Shown here piece after piece: positions 18,901 through 26,330 of a stretch of 64,000 bases of DNA. Both the position numbers and the translations under genes were made by a program. Each line of letters opens with the position of its first letter. The stretch's first letter is position 1. Source of the DNA: Flavobacterium defluvii. Lineage in GTDB: Bacteria; Bacteroidota; Bacteroidia; Flavobacteriales; Flavobacteriaceae. The notes under the pieces were generated by a model that was not told the origin of the DNA, searched no databases, and worked only from the letters and a program-made list of their open reading frames with translations. The DNA is taken from contig NZ_FQWC01000002.1 in the NCBI RefSeq assembly GCF_900129555.1, positions 558,001-622,000 on the forward strand, in the 5' to 3' direction.

Positions 18901-19318
18901 AGCAGTCAATTCCTTTCTGTCCCATCGCTTGGGGATGCTTACCCTCATTACCAAAACTTGGGCGATAAGAGTCATTGTAAAATTGAACCAGATCGTTTCC
19001 CCACCATAAAAACATTGGAAACTTTGAGGAAAGGAGGGTAGAAAGTGTGTTTTTTAGGTTTTCCGGCCATTTATCCGGGCTGCCTAAAATATGATTGTCC
19101 CAATCAATTTGTCCAATAATCTGGGCAGATTCGCCGCCATTCTGAAGAAAATAATATTCTTGTTTATTTTTCTGGTTGTTCAAATTTATAATTTTATATA
19201 AGGAATTGGAGTTGCACCAGTTTTTTGTAAAGGTAAAAGTAGTCAAATTTACTAAATGAAACCGCTTGTCCTTACTATGTCTGATTGCTTTTTCGAAATT
19301 AGAATAACCAAAGCTCAT
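15929..19318 (-). CDS. Multi-PAS sensor histidine kinase
   Basis: The 1129 residues contain an N-terminal PAS-like domain (about 65-210) and five more PAS/PAC units (about 220-340, 345-470, 490-615, 620-745, 745-870). A HisKA/HATPase module follows, with H-box FAYIASHDLQEPVRKI (phosphoacceptor His901), N-box QLFGNLISNALKYT, and G-boxes VQDNGIGFS and GTGIGLAMCRK. No transmembrane segment or signal peptide is seen, so it is probably a cytoplasmic sensor. Internal repeats suggest PAS duplication. It is followed by a single-domain response regulator, its likely partner. The N-terminal about 60 residues are poorly conserved-looking and the true start could be later. Its input signal is unknown. 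Confidence 0.92.
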   Translation of the reverse strand: MSFGYSNFEKAIRHSKDKRFHLVNLTTFTFTKNWCNSNSLYKIINLNNQKNKQEYYFLQNGGESAQIIGQIDWDNHILGSPDKWPENLKNTLSTLLSSKFPMFLWWGNDLVQFYNDSYRPSFGNEGKHPQAMGQKGIDCWPEIWDFIYPLITKVLTTGESVWYDDLLLPIFRNGKMEDVYWTFSYSPVRDDERQIKGVLVICNETTEKVKYSLNLKQSKEELEFAINAAEFGTFDLNPQTRRFSANERLKNWFGLKSDEEIQLTKALEAIAETDRERVIQSIEKTLDYKSGGKFDIEYTIINPITKIKTIVHALGKAWFDDNKIPYRFNGTLQDVTAHKKAAEELLKSRQLSDLTIKSMGLGLFNVDYAANSIEYSPEFSLIMSGNIKSNFTRKDFLKYVHPEDLHLRTHAIQNGIETGTFYYTPRVIWDDGSIHRIAVSAARIYNAHGKTAAFSGTIADITEQENSRLALQQAESRLERTKLEADRLFQNVTDSSPTGLWLSNTEGKLSYFNKTLIDFTGIPYEELLAGNWTSIIYEEDYKQAKQAYLQALENRTHFDVLFRAVKNSGDLVWCRAAGDPFYDTDGQYGGYAGFCMDIDEIISNRKAVTESEYKVTAMIEQSPVGICLFTGHDMKIEIANDIIVSYWGKDRSVIGQPLIEAVPELKGQPFLDILQEVYRTGETYYGHAMPADLRINGQLSTYYFEFTYTPIKDSKGEVYGIMDIAVDVTDQVMASKKLEETRQALSGAIELAELSTWILNASDNSITCSDRFKNWLGLEKNTANRNEFLELINEPYREKVTLTLDEALSHQREPFYDYEFPITNKVTGQVRIIHANAQIIYNKEGKTEFISGTAQDITKERELQQELTFKVKERTAELHAVNAELEVNNRELSQFAYIASHDLQEPVRKISVFTDMLKNNLDKNPEKVNLYIDKIMSSARRMENLIKDVLQFSRLSNIAQQFEKVDLNEVLNDILMDFDLIIEQKNAVIQMQELPVIEAIALQMSQLFGNLISNALKYTREGISPEISIRWEKLSESEISLEQLNTEYAYIQIEVQDNGIGFSQQYAEQIFNIFQRLHGNDQFSGTGIGLAMCRKILQNHNGLITAASQEGIGTTFTIIIPEIHEKNKP

Positions 19319-19375
19319 CTATATAACGACAATACAATCAAAGGAACTTTTATTTATTTTTTAAGTCTGCTGAAG

Positions 19376-19576
19376 TCACCAATCTGGATTATTTTGTTTT
19401 TTCGCAAAATACATTTCGGAAAAACCTTCTTCAAAAAAATCTGGTTCAAAAGTTTCGGAAATCTCTACGTTGTCATTGTAAATTGTACCAGAAATTCCGG
19501 CATTTGTGGAAGTTTGAGGAGCAATATTGCATTGTGCTGCATAATTATGCAGGTAATAGTAGTTTTCGTATTCCAT
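19376..19576 (-). CDS. Possible 66-residue hypothetical protein
   Basis: An ATG-initiated frame upstream of the multi-PAS kinase encodes a Tyr/Asn/Glu-rich peptide beginning MEYENYYYLHNYAAQCN. It lacks signal and membrane segments, and no family is recognised. The stop is 57 bases from the kinase start, so it could be the first gene of that operon. A longer plus-strand frame covers the same bases, but it looks less protein-like, being rich in Cys, Phe and Ile runs. Coding status is uncertain. Confidence 0.35.
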   Translation of the reverse strand: MEYENYYYLHNYAAQCNIAPQTSTNAGISGTIYNDNVEISETFEPDFFEEGFSEMYFAKKQNNPDW

Positions 19577-19786
19577 AGATGCAGAATTTAAATTTACAGG
19601 AACGTTTTCCCTTCCTCTGTTTTGCTGATATAAATTTAAAATACACGGAATTAAAAAATCTTATATAATTTCAGCAGGAAGTTTCTAAATTTTCATTTTT
19701 CAAAATAAAATAAATACTTTCCGGAGGTAAAGTATTTTTACAAGTATGCATAAATAAAAAAACTGCAGGACTATCGCCTGCAGTTT
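19577..19786. other. Intergenic stretch upstream of the kinase operon
   Basis: This stretch is AT-rich. Its right end holds the terminator of the next minus-strand gene. The rest is presumably the promoter region of the kinase/receiver operon, but no clear -33/-7 pair was identified. Confidence 0.4.
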
Positions 19787-19788
19787 TT
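19758..19788 (-). terminator. Strong intrinsic terminator at the stop of the six-hairpin-like gene
   Basis: A perfect 12-bp stem (AAAAACTGCAGG at 19758-19769 with its complement at 19777-19788) and a 7-base loop begin directly at the stop codon and run into T residues on the minus strand. Confidence 0.88.
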
Positions 19789-21982
19789 AGGTCCAGCTAA
19801 TTCTTACAGATGATCCGGCATCCAGTTCATACCTGCCGGAAGTATTTGTTTTTAGTTCTGCATATTTTGCAGTGTTTTTTTGTTCTACTTTAATTTTTTT
19901 TAGGTCAGTTTTGGATATCCCTATAAATTCCAACGAAGCTTTGAAGCGATTGTCTCCGGTTATATGAAAGGTGAGGGCTTTTTTTCCCAGGCGAAGTTTC
20001 GCGATTGGATAATTGATATAAGCTGTTCCTTTGAGCGGCTCTATCTTAAAATACTGTCTTGGGATAATCCCAAACGGCAGTCCGGCCCCATATACTTCTT
20101 GTCCTACACCGCCTGATTTTTCCCAGCCGTCGTGAAGGTCTTCCAGCGGTATCCAAAGCTCTTTTTGTATTTCTCCTGTTTTTATTTCCTTGTCTATGAT
20201 GTCTTCTGGCAGCAGTGGCGGATAATAATATGCGAGCCTTGATGCGGCATATTTAATAAATTCAGGAAGCAGTATTTTAAGTGAAGGAAGAATAGGGAGA
20301 CCGTCGGTGACTTCCATATAATGATGCAATGCAGCGAATACTTCAAATTCTTCATAAGCTGCTGTATAAGGCGCATCGTTAAGAGGAAATACTGAAAAGA
20401 AATTCGGAAAATTTTTTCCATATCCGTAACCACAATCCCAGAGCTGAACATTCTTGAATATTCCCGCCAAGCAGCTATAGCTAAGGCTAAGATATTTTTC
20501 ATCCTGAGTTTCACGGTACATCTCGGCAAGAGCACCGGCTGTAAATGCCGTATTATTCGCCTGATAGAATATATGAAAGCCCAGGCCTTCCAGATGTTTG
20601 ACCGCTTTGGCAGCCTCGGTAAAGAAGCGCTTTTCTCCTGTAAGTTTGTAGGCTAAAAACATGATGTGAGCATAAGAGCCCGGTACATCTTTCTCGCCTC
20701 CATTTCCGGGAGATGTCTCGGCTTTAATAACCTCAAGGGTTGTCATTTTGTAGAAAACAGGCCAGTTGTAGTCAAAGTGACGTGCCACTTTAATGGCATA
20801 ATCAATAGAATCCAGAAAAAGTCTTTCTGCAGTTTTGTCCCCACGCAGAGCCAGACGTGCAAGATTGAGAAGGGGATGATGGAGATACCAAGAGTCCATG
20901 ACCATTTCCTTTTTTTGTTCTTCGGATTTGTCAAGCTGATTTTCGCGTGCCGGATGCCACCTCACTATGGATTTCACCCTATCGTCATAAAAATCTGTTA
21001 TGCCGCGGCTTAGATCATCATAAACAGGATGAGTCTGCTGCGACCAAATCAGATATTCCTGTAGAGGCAGCAGTACGGCGAGCTGCACCATTATTTCTGC
21101 CGGGGTGTCATAATCTCCCGCATAAGCGTTCAGGTAAGGAGTACCATTGATAACAGTCCAGCATCCTTTATTAAGGTAAAGGGAATTGAGTGCCTGCTGC
21201 GCAATAGCAAGCCAGTCCTGATATTGTGGTTCTGGCTTAGGAAGCAGCAGGTATATTTCAGATAAAAAATCAAGGAAGGCTGCACTTAGTTCAGTGGCTT
21301 TTTCTAAGACCTTTTCTTCCAGAATTACAAAAGCATCCGAAATTGTATAAGGGATGCCTTCCGGCACCGGTATATCGGGATTAACAGGAAACTGGAAACC
21401 TATCTCAGGCCACTCTCCTCCAACAGTTTCCGATAGGGAAGTCTTTGTGGCATCGCAGTAGGCAGACATCGCTGTAAGGTTCTGAAAATAAAATACCGAC
21501 CCGTTACTGGGTTTGTTCATACTAAAAAAAAGATGTCCGGAACGGGCGCCAGTCTGTTTCACATGCACAGTGCCAATTGTATTCTCAATCCTTCCGGTCT
21601 TGGTTAGCTGTACAATGTCTCTCGGCCAAAAAGGAATCAGAAAAGGGAAGGAGGCTGTAAATACTGTTGTATATCGAAAAATTGTATGACGGCTTTTGGG
21701 AAAAGTAACTGTAATGGTATAGTTGCCTAACCTTGTAGATGCTTTTATCTCCAGGCCTTTCTGAGTTCTTGTAACGGAGGTTTTCCCGAATATCCCGTTT
21801 ATGCCAAAAGCCAGCCTGAAGGCAGTTGTTCCGGCCTGAGGGTTTTCAACGGTAAGCCAAAGAGAATCTCCGGCATTCAATATCTGAAGCTTGTACTGCT
21901 GCAGGGACAATTTGTATAGAAGTTTACTGTTCTGGATATCTGACTGTGCTGCAGCTGTCCAAGGTGTTACGGGATTTATCAT
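19787..21982 (-). CDS. Orphan six-hairpin (alpha/alpha-toroid)-like protein
   Basis: This 731-residue protein has no signal peptide. The N-terminal about 230 residues are beta-rich. The central part (about 240-620) contains repeated helical hairpins with aromatic/acidic motifs such as KDVPGSYAHIMFLAYKL, ANNTAFTAGALAEMYRE and CGYGYGKNFPNFF, a layout typical of six-hairpin glycosidases and terpenoid-cyclase-like toroids. The C-terminal about 110 residues are again beta-rich. I do not recognise a specific family and see no certain catalytic acid pair. It stands alone, with its own terminator and no sugar genes beside it. A cytoplasmic carbohydrate-active role is an inference from fold-like patterns only. 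Confidence 0.6.
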   Translation of the reverse strand: MINPVTPWTAAAQSDIQNSKLLYKLSLQQYKLQILNAGDSLWLTVENPQAGTTAFRLAFGINGIFGKTSVTRTQKGLEIKASTRLGNYTITVTFPKSRHTIFRYTTVFTASFPFLIPFWPRDIVQLTKTGRIENTIGTVHVKQTGARSGHLFFSMNKPSNGSVFYFQNLTAMSAYCDATKTSLSETVGGEWPEIGFQFPVNPDIPVPEGIPYTISDAFVILEEKVLEKATELSAAFLDFLSEIYLLLPKPEPQYQDWLAIAQQALNSLYLNKGCWTVINGTPYLNAYAGDYDTPAEIMVQLAVLLPLQEYLIWSQQTHPVYDDLSRGITDFYDDRVKSIVRWHPARENQLDKSEEQKKEMVMDSWYLHHPLLNLARLALRGDKTAERLFLDSIDYAIKVARHFDYNWPVFYKMTTLEVIKAETSPGNGGEKDVPGSYAHIMFLAYKLTGEKRFFTEAAKAVKHLEGLGFHIFYQANNTAFTAGALAEMYRETQDEKYLSLSYSCLAGIFKNVQLWDCGYGYGKNFPNFFSVFPLNDAPYTAAYEEFEVFAALHHYMEVTDGLPILPSLKILLPEFIKYAASRLAYYYPPLLPEDIIDKEIKTGEIQKELWIPLEDLHDGWEKSGGVGQEVYGAGLPFGIIPRQYFKIEPLKGTAYINYPIAKLRLGKKALTFHITGDNRFKASLEFIGISKTDLKKIKVEQKNTAKYAELKTNTSGRYELDAGSSVRISWT

Positions 21983-22084
21983 AGTGCAGTTTTTAGTGGT
22001 TAGATAATAAGCAGTGCTGAATCAGTTTAATATAAACGAAAATGTCGAATCTAAAGCTTTAAAGAGATCTTCGAAAAAACAGTA

Positions 22085-22109
22085 ATGTCCGAAATAAGCA
22101 TTCGGACAT
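22085..22109 (-). terminator. Hairpin terminator after the outer-membrane protein gene
   Basis: A 9-bp perfect stem (ATGTCCGAA at 22085-22093 and complement at 22101-22109) with a 7-base loop lies 45 bases beyond the stop of the minus-strand gene, with a T-run shortly after it on that strand. Confidence 0.7.
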
Positions 22110-22153
22110 GACCTCAAAAAAAATATATAAAAATAAAATAAAGTAAAATGATG

Positions 22154-22891
22154 TTAAATCTTTATGGAAAGACCCGCAGCGGCAAATTTCTGCGAATCGG
22201 CATGCATCAGGCCGGTACCTGCGGTTATGTCCAGCTGCACATCAGAGCTTAAGATAAATAGCAAGGCGGCGTCTGTCATGTTTTCTGCATGATGATGTGA
22301 TACTACTGTACCATAAGTTTCTACCACCAATTTAATTTTTTTGGTAATAGCGTGATCGGCTGAGAAGGTATAGATGTATTCGGGCTGGAGGTTATTCGGA
22401 AGCCATTGCACACCGGCATTATAGCCTATATGTGCCTTAGAAGATACTTCGTGCTGTGCCAGAAGGCGAAGTTCTGGACTGTATTTATCTTCCTGAAATG
22501 CTTTGTCTGCCATCCACGGGATAAAAACACGTCCGAGTAGTGCCAAATCAGGAATTCCGCCTTTATGATCCAACACGTGATATTTAAATCCAGCTGCTGA
22601 AGGCTGTATTCCCATCTGTGACTGTCCATTTTCTTTTGTAAACTGAAAAGCAGTTTCAAAGCGCAGTTCGGCATTTTTAAAAATTCCGTATCGCAATACT
22701 GCCTGCGGTGATTCAATTGTCTGGTGACCGTTTTGTTTTTCATAATGAAAGCCGCTTTCTATCTGTAAATGCTTTGCAGGTACAGTAAACGGACTTTCCG
22801 TTTCATTAGGACGATCGGTCTGAATCTGTTGTGCATTAGCTGTACTGGATAACAGAAAGGTAATAAAAATTATATATGGTAGTAGTTTCAT
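22154..22891 (-). CDS. Outer-membrane transporter-like protein (MetA-pathway/phenol-degradation family)
   Basis: The 245 residues begin with a signal peptide ending STANAQQ. The mature start QIQTDRPNETESPFTVP is the hallmark of the putative MetA-pathway-of-phenol-degradation family (PF13557-like) of beta-barrel outer-membrane proteins. Alternating strands follow to the C-terminal ASLSIKI. Members are often annotated as transporters, but the cargo is rarely known. The gene stands alone on the minus strand between the six-hairpin-like gene and a small YodC-like gene. Confidence 0.78.
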   Translation of the reverse strand: MKLLPYIIFITFLLSSTANAQQIQTDRPNETESPFTVPAKHLQIESGFHYEKQNGHQTIESPQAVLRYGIFKNAELRFETAFQFTKENGQSQMGIQPSAAGFKYHVLDHKGGIPDLALLGRVFIPWMADKAFQEDKYSPELRLLAQHEVSSKAHIGYNAGVQWLPNNLQPEYIYTFSADHAITKKIKLVVETYGTVVSHHHAENMTDAALLFILSSDVQLDITAGTGLMHADSQKFAAAGLSIKI

Positions 22892-23010
22892 AAGCTGTTT
22901 TTGAATTGCATTATTATTCTTACTGCTAAAGTAAAAATGGAATAATTAGAATTTTTATATTTCAAAGGCAGTCCCTTACAAAATCTGCATGTATAATATT
23001 CGAAAAAAAG

Positions 23011-23044
23011 AAACAGCAGCTAGTAAGACCATACTGCTGTTTTT
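23011..23044 (-). terminator. Intrinsic terminator after the YodC-like gene
   Basis: A 9-bp stem (AAACAGCAG at 23011-23019 with its complement at 23034-23042) is followed on the minus strand by a run of T residues, 34 bases after the stop of the small gene. Confidence 0.75.
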
Positions 23045-23077
23045 AATCAGTTTTCAAAATTTCGAAAACAATCTTTT

Positions 23078-23275
23078 TTATCTTTTTCTGGAATTCTCTT
23101 GCTGTGCAGGCACCAGCAAAGAGTCCATAAACTTTGCCGTTATAATGGTTCCTTGTTCGTCTTCCCACTGTGTAATGACGTTTTCTATTAGGTCGGGTTC
23201 AAAACCTATGACTTTCATGACAGGTCCGCCGAATTCCTGGCGAACTTCTTGTCCCTTTTTTAATGCAATATCCAT
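23078..23275 (-). CDS. YodC-like (DUF2158) small protein
   Basis: This 65-residue protein contains the pattern KKGQEVRQEFGGPVMKVIGF and then VITQWEDEQGTIITAKFMDSLLVP. It corresponds to the small DUF2158/YodC family: a Gly-Gly-Pro turn, a Trp and a short beta barrel. It is cytoplasmic and of unknown function. It is the last gene before a hairpin terminator and lies 109 bases downstream of a DUF6766-like membrane protein. The antiparallel plus-strand frame is a shadow. Confidence 0.75.
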   Translation of the reverse strand: MDIALKKGQEVRQEFGGPVMKVIGFEPDLIENVITQWEDEQGTIITAKFMDSLLVPAQQENSRKR

Positions 23276-23384
23276 TGTTTTTTAGTTTTGTTTTTATATT
23301 TTTTATTATCTAAGTATTACGATTGTTTGCTCAAGAAGTGATTCCTTTAAATGTTCAAAACCATTTAAAGGTTATTTTCTGAAT

Positions 23385-24041
23385 TTATTCACCTGTTTCC
23401 ATATTAGGAGCATCGACGGGTTTTGATTGTGAAGATCCTATCTGTCTCAAATAAATAGAAAGCATAATGATAGCAAATACCGAGAGAAATTCGCTCTGCC
23501 AGTTCTGAAAGGATTCAAACCAGAAACGTGAATCAAGCAAATAATCTCCTGCCGACTCTACGGGCAGACCTTTAAGTGACTGCTGTAGGTTTTCGTCCTT
23601 AAGGCTTCCGTAGAAATGAAGGGCAAACGAAACCATAAAAAGCAGCAGGAGAGCAATACTCAATGAATGTTTGTAAATAGCAAGTACCCAGCCTCCTTTT
23701 TTAACTGCAGCCGGTGCATTTTTTCTGTCTGGTGAAGGTTCACGATCAACTCCCTCTTCCTTGTCCAGATCTTTGGATTCCGAGGAGCCTTTTTGCATTA
23801 AAAAGATGGTGAATAGTACAAACAGCGCCATTTGCAGGAATTCGCTTTCCCAGTTTTCAAATGTAGACTGGATAAAATGTCCTGATGAGAGGTATGAGCC
23901 GATTTCGACTGGAGGCGCATGCTGTTCGGCCAGTTCTTTGTTATATTCCTTAAGGCCAAAAATTATTTGTCCCCCCATTGATACTGCAAATAAAAGCAGA
24001 AAACAGATGGAGAGACCGTTATTACGAAGAAATGTTTTCAT
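23385..24041 (-). CDS. DUF6766-like membrane protein with internal duplication
   Basis: The 218 residues form two similar halves separated by a charged, Pro/Lys-rich linker (about 93-118). Each half has a first membrane helix (ICFLLLFAVSMGGQIIFG and IALLLLFMVSFALHFYGSL), a soluble loop with a conserved F(E/Q)NWxSEFL pattern, a second membrane helix and a cytoplasmic end with GSS and Lys. Four membrane segments in total are predicted. The NW(E/Q)SEFL motif is characteristic of the DUF6766 family. The function is unknown. The gene is followed by the YodC-like gene on the same strand. Confidence 0.78.
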   Translation of the reverse strand: MKTFLRNNGLSICFLLLFAVSMGGQIIFGLKEYNKELAEQHAPPVEIGSYLSSGHFIQSTFENWESEFLQMALFVLFTIFLMQKGSSESKDLDKEEGVDREPSPDRKNAPAAVKKGGWVLAIYKHSLSIALLLLFMVSFALHFYGSLKDENLQQSLKGLPVESAGDYLLDSRFWFESFQNWQSEFLSVFAIIMLSIYLRQIGSSQSKPVDAPNMETGE

Positions 24042-24233
24042 AGCTGTATTTTTATATATAAATTTCTATATATTCCTACAGCTTTATTTATATTTTTCGA
24101 AACAGAAATTATAAAATTACAGGTATGAATTTATCTCTATCTTTCTTTTGTAAGATGTAATTTTATAAAGTTCAGGGAGGAATTAATCTATAAAGTAACA
24201 GTCGAAGTAATTAGTATTTCTACTTATGTTCTG

Positions 24234-24773
24234 TCACTTTACAGCTGCATCAATTTGAATGTTTATTTTATTTGAAACCTTGTTTTTAACGAGACTTGGT
24301 ATCTTAATATTAAAATCATCTGCATTTACAGAAAAACTAGATAAAATAGTAATTCCCGTTACAGACTTGCATATTCTTGCTGTGGTTTTTATATCTTTTG
24401 ATTTTCCGTGAAGTTCCAATTTTCCTTTAATGACAAAAGATTTAAAATCTGCAGTTAGGCTGTTAAGATCAAATCCTTCTATTTTTCCTCTAAATACCGC
24501 TTTTGGATATTGGTCACTTTCAATATAATTTTCATTAAAGTGTTCTTCCATTAAAGCGACCTTAAATTGAAAACCTTTCATAAGGGCTAAACTAGCGATT
24601 TCTCCTGTTTGAGGATTCAAAACAAAAGTAACATTGTTATTTACTGCCTTGACTTCTTCAAAAGATGGAACAGAGGCTTCAAAAGTAACTTTCCCTGATT
24701 TACCTATCATTTTTACTTGCGAAATGCCAATTGCGCAAGTAAACAGCAATGCAATGAGTATGATTTTTTCCAT
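24234..24773 (-). CDS. YceI-like exported protein (paralogue A)
   Basis: The 179 residues begin with a signal peptide (MEKIILIALLFTCAIGISQ). A lipocalin-like YceI-type domain follows, with GKSGKVTFEASVPSFEEVKAVNN, a KGFQFKVALMEEHFNENYIE stretch, YPKAVFRGKIEGFD and GKSKDIKTTARI. YceI-family barrels bind isoprenoid-like lipids in the periplasm. It is closely similar to the next gene upstream on the same strand (46 bases away), so the pair looks like a tandem duplication. Together with the cytochrome gene they form an envelope operon. Confidence 0.85.
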   Translation of the reverse strand: MEKIILIALLFTCAIGISQVKMIGKSGKVTFEASVPSFEEVKAVNNNVTFVLNPQTGEIASLALMKGFQFKVALMEEHFNENYIESDQYPKAVFRGKIEGFDLNSLTADFKSFVIKGKLELHGKSKDIKTTARICKSVTGITILSSFSVNADDFNIKIPSLVKNKVSNKINIQIDAAVK

Positions 24774-24819
24774 TTTTTTGTTTTTACATTTTTATAAAAT
24801 CATTCTGTTTTGTTTAGTT

Positions 24820-25365
24820 CTATTTTAGAACCGCAATAATTTGAATTTTGACTTTATTATCCAGTTTATATTTTATAAGTGTTGGAATTGGAATATTAAA
24901 ATCACTCGCATTTACTTCAAAATCAGAAATAAAAGTAATTCGGGAACCCGATCTTGTAATTTTTGCATAAGTATTTATATCCTTAGATTTTCCATGAACT
25001 TCTAGTTTTCCTTTTACAGGGTAATCTTTATAATCTTCTGTTAGACTTTTCATGTCGAACCCTTCGATTTGTCCTCTAAAAATGGCTTTTGGATACTTAT
25101 CGGTTTCCATATAATTTTCATTAAAATGTTCTTCCATTAATGCCATTTCAAATTGAAATCCTTTCATTAAAGCGAGACTGGCTAATTCTCCTGTTGCGGG
25201 ATTTAAAACAAAAGTTACGTTGCTGTTGGTTCCCATAACCGGTTGAAAAGAAGGTACAGAAGCTTCAAGAGTTAATGTTGCCGATTTTGTTATTATTTTT
25301 TCTTGCGAAAAAACAATAAAAGAAGCCAATATCATTGGCATTATTATGATTTTTTTCATGTTCAT
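24820..25365 (-). CDS. YceI-like exported protein (paralogue B)
   Basis: The start is taken at the ATG giving MNMKKIIIMPMILASFIVFSQ, because it produces a proper signal peptide and avoids overlap with the cytochrome gene 8 bases upstream; a longer frame exists. The 181-residue product shares most of its length with paralogue A, including MEEHFNENYMETDKYPKA and HGKSKDINTYAKI. It is probably a periplasmic lipid-binding lipocalin-like barrel. The tandem pair next to a c-type cytochrome suggests a link with quinone or other redox lipids; this is inference. Confidence 0.85.
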   Translation of the reverse strand: MNMKKIIIMPMILASFIVFSQEKIITKSATLTLEASVPSFQPVMGTNSNVTFVLNPATGELASLALMKGFQFEMALMEEHFNENYMETDKYPKAIFRGQIEGFDMKSLTEDYKDYPVKGKLEVHGKSKDINTYAKITRSGSRITFISDFEVNASDFNIPIPTLIKYKLDNKVKIQIIAVLK

Positions 25366-25373
25366 ATCATAGA

Positions 25374-25742
25374 TTACTTTTCTAATAATCCATCCTGATT
25401 CCATTTATTTATAATATCAATTGTAGTTTGAGGCAGTCTGGGCCCGCCCTGAGGCATTAATGCACTATTTCCGTTTTCTAAAGAAATTCGTGTAAGCAAT
25501 CCTCTGTTTAAAACAGCATTTTTAACCTGATCATAAGTAACTAAAGACATTGGAGCGCCATTTTTAGGAACTGCTGCATGGCATACAATACAATTATTAT
25601 CGATAATGGATTTTACATTTTGATTGTATGTTGCCAAACCATTAATCGGTGTGTTTTCAGTTAAGGTACTTGGATCATCATTGGCACAACTTGCACAAAT
25701 TGAAGCTAATGAAGAGATGACGAAAAGGGTTTTTACATTCAT
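25374..25742 (-). CDS. Small c-type cytochrome lipoprotein
   Basis: The 122 residues carry a signal peptide with a lipobox ending SICASC, and one heme-attachment motif CIVCH (about residues 54-58) with a distal Met in ALMPQGGPRLP. This fits a monoheme class I-like cytochrome c anchored to a membrane by a lipid. It leads a minus-strand operon with the two YceI-like genes. Across a 170-bp divergent region the OB-fold and DUF5777-like genes are read the other way. It probably carries electrons in the periplasm. Confidence 0.85.
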   Translation of the reverse strand: MNVKTLFVISSLASICASCANDDPSTLTENTPINGLATYNQNVKSIIDNNCIVCHAAVPKNGAPMSLVTYDQVKNAVLNRGLLTRISLENGNSALMPQGGPRLPQTTIDIINKWNQDGLLEK

Positions 25743-25912
25743 GATATTGGTTTTTTAGTTATAAAAAATGAGATGCTTTTAAGAATTATAAAGCATTTCG
25801 AAATTATATACGTTGAAAAAGGTAATACAGATTTACCAGGAATGGATATTTAATACTTGAAATCCAATAGGTGTTTTTTAACGTAGATAATTCCAAATAC
25901 TAAAAACCAGTT

Positions 25913-26302
25913 ATGAGAAAAAAAATACTAATTGCCATTTCACTTTTTATATTAATCGGAATTTCAGCTTGCCTTTACATCTACAAAGGGCATAGGGATA
26001 TAGAATCAGAAACTGCCGATTATGTTGTAACCGTTAACGAACTAGAAAAAGAGTTTGCTTCAAACGACAGTCTGGCTAACATTAAATATCAGGACAAAAC
26101 AATTGAATTAACCGCACCTGTAACAAGTATTGACAAAGCAGGTAATGGGATTGTTATGAGCGAAAAAATATTTGTGACATTCAAAAATGGTTTGCCGCAA
26201 AATATTATATCCGGAAAAAGCCTAAAAATTAAGGGACGTTTTTTAGGATATGACGAATTGCTTCAGGAATTTAAAATAGACCAATCTTCAGTTGTACACT
26301 AA
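25913..26302 (+). CDS. Membrane-anchored OB-fold protein (tRNA_anti-like)
   Basis: The 129 residues have an N-terminal hydrophobic segment with a possible lipobox (ILIGISAC), then NVNELEKEF-like helix text (VTVNELEKEFASNDSLANIKYQDK). The beta barrel follows with IELTAPVTSIDK, GNGIVMSEKIFVTFK and SLKIKGRFLGYDELLQEFKIDQSSVV. This pattern fits the tRNA_anti-like OB-fold family of exported proteins. It is immediately followed by the DUF5777-like barrel gene. The ligand is unknown; nucleic-acid binding is not implied by the family name. Confidence 0.72.
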   Translation: MRKKILIAISLFILIGISACLYIYKGHRDIESETADYVVTVNELEKEFASNDSLANIKYQDKTIELTAPVTSIDKAGNGIVMSEKIFVTFKNGLPQNIISGKSLKIKGRFLGYDELLQEFKIDQSSVVH

Positions 26303-26330
26303 TACCATTAACAATTTAAAAACTAACCTC

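Noticed and set aside
19256-19591. Plus-strand ORF of 111 residues opposite the kinase leader
   Set aside because: It overlaps the kinase start in antisense and reads as Phe/Ile/Cys-rich text without a domain or good start context.
22989-23285. Plus-strand ORF of 98 residues covering the YodC-like gene
   Set aside because: The minus-strand YodC-like family match explains the interval and has its own terminator.
25366-25404. Longer start for the second YceI-like gene
   Set aside because: It would overlap the cytochrome gene and place 13 extra residues before a good signal peptide.
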